Shown here one piece after another: positions 56,291 to 64,000 of a DNA stretch of 64,000 nucleotides (position 1 is the stretch's first letter; every line of letters starts with the position of its first letter). The position numbers and the translations under genes were made by a program. The notes under the pieces were generated by a model, which saw only the letters and a program-made list of their open reading frames with translations, ran no database searches and was not told the origin of the DNA. The stretch is from positions 142,063 through 206,062 of the forward strand of contig NW_006499809.1 in assembly GCF_000471905.2 (NCBI RefSeq), written 5' to 3'. This stretch comes from Amborella trichopoda (Eukaryota > Streptophyta > Magnoliopsida > Amborellales > Amborellaceae).

Positions 56291-57079
56291 AGCTTACCGG
56301 GTCGCACGTGGCAGATCGGTCAGCAAGGGGTCAGCATGCCCCAACTGGACTCGAGTCTCATACATCGACCGTGTGAGGACTGGTTCTTAATGGTCTTGGG
56401 ACCATGGCTGCCGGGTGGTTGGGTCATCTTCTATGATGCTGACCACGGTGCAGTATTCTCAAACCTTTTCTTCAGTTTCTATGATTCGAAGAGGGTAGAA
56501 AGGATTTTCAGGAAGGAGACCTTTGGAGCTGGGTACCCTTAATTTTCTGGTCGGCTCCTTAATAAGGATTTGCAGTCCTCTGTTTTGGTTATCTTTGAGG
56601 CTGCGTTAGACTTCTCTCCGGAACTGAGGCTGGGATCGAGGTTGACCTGCCTTCATAGAGCATGAGAGGGTCGTGTCCATAAGATGGGGCAGCGAATTGG
56701 ACCATGGACAAGGGCTAGCTTGGGCTGCTGCCTTGGAAGTTGTAGAACTTCATCAATCATCAGCCCTTTACCTCAAACTCCTTTTTGGGCTCCAGAGGCA
56801 TAGCCGACCTGATGGGCTGGCTGAGGATGGTACTCTTAGGGAAAACCTTCGGGAATCAGGTCTTGAGATATCCGTCGGGAGGAGAAAGGGATGAAGAAGA
56901 GGGAACTGGCACTCGACGATGTCTGGGTTGGGAGTAAGAAGTGGCCTGGGAGGTGCCGCGTGTATGCCCCTTGAAGTAGCATTTCGGGTGACTCAGGCAT
57001 CAGCCCGGGCTCGAACTGGTGGTCCGGCCTTAGGAGGCTGAGAACTATGAGCAGGTGTCTACAAGGGAATAGGTGAGGG
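56291..57079 (-). other. Element E leader between LTR and gag
   Basis: No family protein recognised. It is G+C-rich for this window and holds several short open frames (57093-56836 minus, 56673-56894 plus) with no motif. No clear primer-binding site of the F type could be found, either here or right of the solo LTR. The solo LTR at 57080 interrupts this leader or the LTR end. Confidence 0.45.
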
Positions 57080-57781
57080 TGTAAGGGCCACAATTTGATT
57101 TAATCGGACCACTCGTGACAGTGGAGAGAGAAGGAAGTTGCAAAAGACAGAAGTGCACGCCCAGCGCTAAGGGCGAAGGTTAGCACCATCCTGGTGATTT
57201 GGCCCGGTGTCGTCCATGTAGCATAAAAGCAAACACCACGTGCAAGGGTAAAGAAATGGTAACACCTCGTACAAACAAGGGGTATCTCCGCGAGCGTGAG
57301 AGGAGTATCATCGAGCGCGAAAGGCGTGAAGCATCGGTGCACGTGAAACAAAGTATCATCGTGCATAAGCATCGTCGCTTGTGTAAGGCCTACTGGCGCA
57401 TCGCCGCAAGCGTATCGCCACGGGTGTATTACCGTCTGAGGCATCGCAGCACATGAGCTCTTAACGCCGTTAGTGACGAAGGATCAAAAAAGAGAAAGAA
57501 AGAGGCAGCGCCGCATGAGTGCGTGACTAGCGTCAAGTGGAAGACAGATGAGCATTGTCCCGAGCATCACTATTGTGTGAGTAACTCCGTGTGCAACTAG
57601 AGGGTAATGCCTCGCGCGTTCAACCAACCTCGTACGACCGCCGACAGGGTCAGCATCACGCTGAATCTGTCAGCTCCTTGCGGAAGTTGTCAATGTCGCG
57701 CCGCACGAGTGATGCCATCTACAGCTCTTTTTCCTACCTATCGCGACGTCAGCCATAGTAGTTCGCACCAACCCCCATGCT

Positions 57782-57788
57782 TATAAAT
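57782..57788 (+). promoter_or_regulatory. TATA box of the solo LTR
   Basis: TATAAAT after a GC-rich stretch (CCCATGCTTATAAATCACGC), about 700 bases into the LTR. It is the best core-promoter candidate in this LTR. Confidence 0.5.
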
Positions 57789-59039
57789 CACGCCCCTCCC
57801 CCACCACCATTTGCTTTTCAAACTCTCTTTCTCTCTCTATCTGGCACTCAGCGTGGAGTGCAATGGCTGGTTGGAGCAAAGGCGACCTGCACGTGAGACT
57901 TCTAGAATGAAGCTGTCATAGAGGGATCAAGGGACAACAAGCGAACCGTGCGAGGAAACTTAGGAGCGTCGAGACCAAGTAAGTGGATCTAGTGTCGTGC
58001 CTCGAGATTTCCATGAAGTAATGCGATATGCAAAATATGAAAATGGTAGATTAAAATGCAAGGATATAGAAATGCATGGAAAATGAAAAGAATGAACAAT
58101 TTATTCATCCCAATGAGATTGGGGAAATTGTAAAGGAAATCTTCTTGTCAAACTTGTTAATTCAACTTGCAAATGGTAGGTGATATAGTAATAACATGTT
58201 AATACTTGTGGGAAAGGGAATTTCCAGCAACTATGAGGGCTCTTACGTTGAGCCTTTCACTGACCGAATGGTGCCTGAATGGGCCCAAATTGGTTTTAAA
58301 AGAAAAATACATATGTCTAGTTAAAGTTTACTTTTTGCATCATGATAAAATGTCACATGAATCAAAAGACATGGCCTAAAATGCATGAACATGCCACTGC
58401 TTACCATCGCTGTAAATTCCAACAACTGTGACTCTTTTTGGATTGCACTTTTGGCTTAGCAAACGACATCCAAACGTCCTCAAATTGCCACCGTTGGAAA
58501 GCCCTGTGAGTAAACTTAAATTTGCACATTTTGAGATTTTTGAAATCCTTGTGAATTTTGAGTTATGCTCTATAAAATGCGTGAACACATCATGGTTCAC
58601 TGTTTTCCATCCACTATTACTTGTTTGGGACCAAACCTGTAATCTGACCATTGAGGCCCAATTTTCTTGATAAGTGATCCATTTAACCTTCTCATTTACC
58701 TATTACTTGAAACATTTAATTTTCCTTGATAAATGATAAGTGAATGTTATATGATAATTATGCACGTGCCATAAAATAATGCAAATGAGGCTTCGCCACA
58801 ATGTGCCCTGTGAAATAGTGATAATTGCAATATTAATGTGACAGCTTCATGATGGAAGTTTCATGATGAGTGTCAAAATTCCATTGATGATGTCCATGTC
58901 TAAATGTTATGCTACGATTTTTGTAATCATTCGTGTTAATTGTCATACTGTTATGATGAGAATGTGATTTATCTGTTATGAGACATTGAATTGGCATGAA
59001 TGAATTGACTGCTCGAGCATGGAAAGAGGCCTAATGATG

Positions 59040-59384
59040 ACCACTACGCAATGGGACACCCATTGGTAGTTTGTATCGTACTGTTACATTGATGAGAATA
59101 CTGGCCACTGTTTACGGATACCAACCACTACACAATGGACCACCCATCGGTAGTGGAGATTGATACACCAAGGAGGTGGTGTCGGCATATTCCCTAACCT
59201 ACACAATGACAGGAACTGGTTAGGGGAGAAAAGAGGTTCGTTCCCTGTGATTCATGAGATGAGATATGCGACTAATGGATGCCTTGCAAGGTGAAGGCCT
59301 GTTAAACCCCCAAAGGCGTGTTGTGGACCGTGTGCGTGAGTTGAGGGTATTACAAAGTGGATCAACCCGCTTGTCATTACCCTC
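59040..59384. other. Type 1 and type 2 hairpins in the solo LTR
   Basis: Type 1 copies at 59040-59070 (CCACTACGCAATGGG with CCCATTGGTAGT) and 59126-59158 (CCACTACACAATGG with CCCATCGGTAGTGG). Type 2 at 59343-59384 (GAGGGTATTACAAAGTGG with CCGCTTGTCATTACCCTC). Order and spacing match element D. Several differences from D keep base pairing, for example GAGGGC/GCCCTC against GAGGGT/ACCCTC. Confidence 0.7.
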
Positions 59385-60454
59385 CCTCCTATGGGTCCTA
59401 AGCAGTGGGATTGGCTTGGCCTGATGGATAGGGCTTCTACTAGCAGGAGTAGGTGAATTAGGGAGTGAGTATGTAATGATTAAATTGTGATTGTGATTTC
59501 TTATAACTAGAATGTCTAAAATGGATGCATTGTTCTTTGGATACCATGTCTATAATTAATGCACTGTTACTTGGATATCATGTTTATAATTGATGTACTA
59601 ACCTGATAACCAATGTACAAGACTATTGCACTGCCACTAATTATGTTCAAATAAATTGTTTATTTATCTTGGATAAACTTGTTACCAATGCATAACACTA
59701 GGTTTTCTTATTGCATGTCAAAGCTCATTCCATTATTTTTTCCTCCATGTAGACTGAGGGTAGCAGGTTCGGAGTTGGGAGCTCTGGTTGCAGCCAAAGA
59801 TCAAGGCGGCCACTCAGAAGAGGAGTTTTAGAGATTGTAGGCTGTCGAGCTCTCAGCCCTGATTGTACTATTTTCTTTAAATTGTGTAACTTTGGATCTA
59901 GAGCCCTGAACTCTGTTGTATTACTTTTGGATGTGTATCATCTTTTTGGAGAATGGTTTGGCCAAGTTTTAAATTCTAGACTTATGTAAGCCTTTACTTC
60001 CCTTGGTTTGCTTGATTATCAAGAAAGAGGTGTTGAATCCACTCTTACTTGAGAGACAAATGCTAGAAGGGGATCACGAACCCATGTCTGGTCGCCCTCT
60101 GTCAGGGTAAGGTGGGACGGTCGGGGGCGGGGTCGTGATAGAGGGCCTGCCCCTTATAGGGTGTGCTAGTGTGTGCTGAGAAGAAGGACAAAGATATCAT
60201 CTTCTGTGTGCTTGGGTTGGAGCAGCAATGGCGTTGCCTCGAGTAGTGAGATGCACATGCATGCGTACAGGTTTCTGCCTAAGGAGGCTTGATCCTGGAC
60301 GCATACTCGAGGTAGCACGAGAGCTGCCCCAAGGTGTGACTCAAGTGGATGACCCACGAGTCTTAGGGTGTGTGCGTGAGGTGGAGGTCGCAGGGTCTCC
60401 TCCTCTATGTTTTGAGTCTCTAAACATAGAGACCCGAGGTGGTGCAAGAATGTT

Positions 60455-60467
60455 GGGGGGGGGGGGG
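60455..60467 (+). other. Run of 13 G, possible G-quadruplex
   Basis: Thirteen consecutive G followed by AGGGGAGGG. In a relaxed model this could fold into a quadruplex on the plus strand; it would also be prone to length change. Confidence 0.6.
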
Positions 60468-60649
60468 AGGGGAGGGCTTGCGACGACCCACAGAAGGGCG
60501 AAGAGAAAAGAAAGGAGAGATAGAAGGAAAGGGAAGAGAGAAGAAGTGAGTGAGAGAAAAGAAGGAAGAGAAAGGAGAGAGAAGAGAAGAGAGAGAAAGA
60601 AGAAAGGTGAAAGAAGAAGAAGGGATAAAAAAAAGAGAGAAGAAAGCAC

Positions 60650-60925
60650 AGATGGCGATGAGCTTCTGCCGTCCATGAAAGAGGAGAGAGAAGGAAAAAG
60701 GAAGCATGGACGGCAATGGGCTTCCGCCATCCATAAAAGGCGAGAGAGAAAGAAAGAGAACATAGACGGTGATGGGCTTTCGCCGTTCATGAAAGGAGAG
60801 AGAGTAGCAGAAAATATGGACGGTAATGGGCTTCTGCCATCCATGACAGATGAAAGAGGAGAGAGAAAGAACATGGATGGCGATGGGTTCCGCCGCCCAT
60901 GACAAAGGAGAGAGGCAGGAATGAG
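60650..60925. repeat. About 60-bp tandem repeats in element E LTR
   Basis: Roughly five units with GACGGCAATGGGCTTCYGCC followed by ATCCATGAAAG and a GA-rich spacer. GACGG and CCGTC-like ends can pair, so each unit also forms a short stem. Related GTGCACGG and CCGTGCA stems occur at 61480-61800. Confidence 0.75.
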
Positions 60926-61239
60926 AAAGAGAAAGACACGCGCAACGCTAGGCATCACCGCTCATATCTTAAGGGACTCAGACACAACCTGACCCACCAC
61001 TAGGGAAAGGGCCCGGTTCAGTGTCCTTGTTAAAGAATGAGGAAATGAATGTCATGCGCGGCGATGAGCATCGCCGTACACAACAGGGGGAAGGAAAAAC
61101 TTGAACAGAGGCCCGGCCCACCACTCGGGTTATGGCTCGGCTTACTATGCATGTTTCCAGAGGATAAAGGAAGAATGAGAATGTCATGTCCGACGAAAGG
61201 TATTATCGTGCATGATTGGAGAGGAGAGAGAAAAGAAAT

Positions 61240-61960
61240 AATAGGTTGAGAGAAAGAAAGACAGAGATGAAGAAAGAGGGTTTAGGGAATAGAAAGAAGA
61301 AAGGAAAGTTGAGAGAGAAGGAAAGTGAACAGTGAGAGATGAAAAGAAAGAAGAGAGAGAAAAAGAAAGTCAGGAGAGAGGTTAGGAAAGAGTTAAAGGA
61401 GAAAGAAGGAAAGAGATGGAAAGAGATTACGAAAGACCAGAGAAGAAAGCAGGAAAGAGAGAGAAGGAAATACTCACAGCGCTGCCACTACCGTGTGTGT
61501 TAGAGAGAGAAAACAAAATAGAGAGAGAAGTTCATGCCTAGCATTGCATGCACGTTCAGACAGGGAGAAGCAGAGAGAAAGATGGAGAAAAGAGAGAATA
61601 AATACAGGAGAAGAAGAAGAAGGAGAATAGAGAGAAGGAAACGTGCACGATGGTGCCATTGCCATGCACGTTCAGACAGGGAGAAACAGTGAGAAAGATA
61701 GAGCAGAGAAATAATAAAGAAGGCGAAGAGGAAGAACGAGAAGAGAGAAAGAGAAGGAAGAGATAAGCGTGCACGGCTCTGCCACAGCCGTGCATGTTCA
61801 CAGAGAGGAAGAGAGAGAAGCGGAGAAAATAAGAAGAAAGAAAAGAGAGAGGAAGAAAGAAAGAGAAAAAGGAGGAGAGAGAAGAAAGGAAGAGAGAAAT
61901 ACCTTAAGAAAGAGGGGTACAAGCTTAATTCTTCTCTCTCCTCTCTCTCTCTCCAAGACG
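61240..61960. repeat. GA-rich low-complexity tract in element E LTR
   Basis: Long runs of GAGAGAAAG-type sequence on the plus strand, matching in place and strand the CT-rich tract that follows the promoter in element F's LTRs. Contains a few CCATGCACGTTCAGACAGGG-type repeats. The frames 61976-61500 and 61801-61556 are artefacts. Confidence 0.75.
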
Positions 61961-62045
61961 TGCCTCTCCAACTCAATGTAAAAACTCAAACTTTATTGAT
62001 CAATTGAAAGTATGAGGGGACCTCTCTACAATCATGTTTAGCATG

Positions 62046-62053
62046 TATTTATA
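62046..62053 (-). promoter_or_regulatory. TATA box of element E LTR
   Basis: TATAAATA on the minus strand in the same GGGCCCAATTC context as F's boxes, about 1.3 kb from the LTR start. Confidence 0.6.
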
Positions 62054-63370
62054 GAATTGGGCCCTAAACATGGGTGGATGGCCAAAAACTATCCTAATTG
62101 ATGATAATTACAATTCATTTAAATTAAAATTAATTCTAAAAATAGGTACAAAATGATTGTTTTGCCCCTGCCTAATAATACATGGAATTCCAAAACAGAC
62201 CCTGCTGCTGCCCTAAAATGTGAGTGATCTTCCATGGGTGATTCGGGGTTACTCTTGTGCCTGATTGACAAAAAGAAGATTTCTTTCTTGTAAGGATCGT
62301 CATGGCGATCGATTTGATGCCAACTTCGAGCCATGGATCGTGTTTTTAATCCACGATCATGCAACTTGAAATTCATGCGAATCTTAAAAACTTCGGATCA
62401 ATAGTGCGCTCATATCTTGATATTTCTTTATGATTTCTTCGTTGTATTGCACTGAACATGTCGTCATGATAGCGTGACAACAAACGCAGCTCGATTTCGT
62501 GCCTGGATGAAGATTTTGCAGTCTTGGGTTTTGGCCGGAATCTGAATTTCGGCAGCCAGAATTTACACCAACTTTATCGGCTTCGCACATGAAATCCAAC
62601 TGTTCATCACGTATGGGATTCGGACCAATGGTAGCCCTGGACCTTACACACGCAATGGAACTGGTCTCGTATCAATTCGATCTGCGAGCATCGTGATATG
62701 ACTGGGCGAATGGGATGTGTCGCTGCTGAATTTCCTGCATCTTTTTTCACAAATCATCGATTTTTCTCTAGCATTTCTCCCCACTCGGGTGTCGTCATAG
62801 GGCATGATACATATCAAAACGCTCATCTTGACAAGACGAACATGCTCACAAAATTTGAGCGTGATCCAACTCGGGAGAAGTGAGATATGGCTCTCGACAA
62901 TCATTGCCAGAGAATATGAAAACAGTCACCATTAATGGTGATTTGGTGTACAGACGACGCACAAGAATAGTATGCGGCCTACCCATTTTCGGTCTTTTAC
63001 CCATAACTTTGTCCTGGAGTGCCCAATTACGCCGAAACTTGACCCCGTAGGGATTTTCGATCGTGACGGATCCAATGGAAGTGATCCCACAACAATTTGA
63101 TGCACTAAAAATAGAGTTCTAGTTACAGGATTCATTTTAGGGTGCTAGAGACTGATGTTTTAGAAATTGTTTTGTTGTCTGCACTACCTTAAACATGTCG
63201 GATTGCGACAAAACTTGGCAGGTGGCCTTTTGAAGTCCTTATGAATATTTTCACTTTTCTGGAAAAATTCTGAGACTATCAAGAATTCCACTGTAATTCA
63301 GGCTTTATTGACCGACTTCTCTTTTTATTCCACATCGGTGACCCAAGGTGCTAAAAACTGTTTTTAAACA

Positions 63371-64000
63371 CAGATCTCTAAAAACGTTATGGCATGGGTG
63401 TGGGACTTGGGTGAATGGGTTTTCTAGATATTTGTGTCAAAATTTAATGGTGATCCTTTGGGGTCCTACTCACATGGGTGTGGGAGGGTCTCATAGTATC
63501 ATTACTCTTCCCCTAAATGAAACATGTATTTTTATGGTTAATTGTCTCATCATTTATGTTAAAGGAATGTATATTGACACCAATTATTTTTCGTACAAGA
63601 AGATCGCAATCATTTTTAGCTATTGAATATGAAATCTAATACATTGAAGTGTGTCACGATATTTGAGAAATTTTATTTTGGACTTTGTCTATAATCAATG
63701 AACATCATCGATCACTCGATTTCACATCCAGCAATAAATAATGATTGCGATCTCCTTTTATAAAATATAAATGGCCTCATTGTATTCAGTTCCTTATGTA
63801 AATAGTCACCAAACAGCCATTAACTGTATTGGTGGTTCATTTTTTAACTTCTAACTTAAAAAAATCCAATAATCTCAGTTAGTAGAACTATATACAATGA
63901 GATCATTTACCTTTGGTATAGGGAGGTCGCAATTATTTATAACCATCTGATTTGAAATCTGATATCTTGGGTGCCTTACAAAGTTCGAAGAATTTTCTTT
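63371..64000. other. Unassigned AT-rich DNA right of element E
   Basis: No LTR, coding region or RNA gene recognised. One weak direct repeat is present: GATCGCAATCATTTTTAGC near 63602 and GGTCGCAATTATTTATAAC near 63927, each followed by TGAAATC. An ATTGCGATCTCC motif near 63744 is in inverted sense. The frame 63348-63626 has no features. This is either the pre-insertion locus or another old repeat. Confidence 0.4.

Larger units (their letters stand above)
57080..60140 (+). repeat. Solo LTR of the element A family (3061 bp) with target-site duplication
   Basis: Begins TGTAAGGGCCACAATTTGAT and ends GGGGTCGTGATA; GAGGG lies on both sides (57075-57079 and 60141-60145). No primer-binding site, polypurine tract or coding sequence adjoins it. 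The start closely matches element A's LTR start (6453, minus). It holds short CpG-rich repeats (57230-57720), an AT-rich body and both hairpin types. Solo LTRs arise by recombination between the two LTRs of a full element. Frames at 57100-58670 are not genes. Confidence 0.93.
41432..63370 (-). mobile_element. Element E: Tat-lineage element, split by D and a solo LTR
   Basis: On the minus strand: LTR start at 63370 with U3 closely like element F's, decayed R/U5, leader, gag, Ser/Pro-rich linker and protease, then an extra reading frame ending at 41432. Reverse transcriptase, RNase H, integrase and the 3' LTR are absent. Element D (41798-52435) and a solo LTR (57080-60140) sit inside it with matching target-site duplications. 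The left end abuts the degenerate acidic-protein gene. Confidence 0.78.
60146..63370 (-). repeat. Element E 5' LTR with decayed R/U5
   Basis: On the minus strand it begins TGTTTAAAAACAG at 63370 and follows element F's U3: TTTAGCACCTTGG, AATCCGACATGTTTAAGG, the GGGCCCAATTCTATAAATAC promoter block. Past the TATA box comes a CT-rich stretch (plus strand GA-rich, 61240-61960), then about 60-bp repeats and a G-run. The exact LTR end was not found; 60146 is only the outer limit. Length up to there (3.2 kb) agrees with F's LTR. Frames at 60166-61989 are low-complexity. Confidence 0.65.

Noticed and set aside
60166-61989. Frames up to 224 codons rich in Arg/Glu/Lys or Ser/Phe/Leu
   Set aside because: Purine-rich low-complexity LTR sequence; no motif, and complementary frames are open too.

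Overview
This is plant nuclear DNA, from a gene-poor, heterochromatin-like stretch of what is very probably an angiosperm genome. I can support no intact cellular gene. Almost every base belongs to Ty3/gypsy LTR retrotransposons inserted into one another and then decayed by stop codons, frameshifts and deletions. Two lineages are present. The first is Tekay/Del-like chromoviruses (elements A, B, D, a gag-only derivative C, and a solo LTR), recognised by a primer-binding site matching initiator-Met tRNA, gag with CCHC knuckles, a DVILGMDWL-type protease, FIDD reverse transcriptase and a GPF-type integrase tail. The second is Tat-like elements (E and F), recognised by a Tat gag, a YVDD reverse transcriptase of the RRFRP/PKDDF type and, in F, a second 'archaeal-type' RNase H.

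Layout: 1-349 looks like the end of a plus-strand LTR. 416-6453 is element A (minus; 5' LTR 3477-6453, internal gag to RNase H, integrase and 3' LTR lost). 6454-38875 is the span of element B (minus): part of its 3' LTR (6454-8278), its internal gag-pol (8279-12635) and a 5' LTR split into 12636-13258, about 20776-22073 and 38288-38875. Two elements sit in that split 5' LTR: the small repeat-rich element C (13259 to about 20522, minus) and the large Tat element F (22074-38282, plus, 16.2 kb, with matching AGAGA target-site duplications). 38876-41431 holds a degenerate plus-strand gene encoding an acidic, coiled-coil-rich protein of unknown function. 41432-63370 is the footprint of Tat element E (minus), itself split by element D (41798-52435, plus, full length, GGTTC duplications) and by a solo LTR (57080-60140, plus, GAGGG duplications). 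63371-64000 is unassigned AT-rich DNA.

Relative ages follow from nesting: E predates D and the solo LTR; B predates A, C and F. None of the elements looks autonomous now. The coding parts would once have formed Gag-Pol polyproteins (capsid and nucleocapsid, protease, reverse transcriptase with RNase H, integrase).

The unusual content is non-coding. The LTRs (2.8-3.4 kb) and untranslated regions are packed with short tandem repeats of 14, 28, 35, 49, 55, 68 and 92 bp. The chromoviral LTRs of A, D and the solo copy also share two kinds of imperfect hairpin, one of them in repeated copies. All coordinates for domain borders inside decayed coding regions are approximate; LTR termini supported by target-site duplications are exact.
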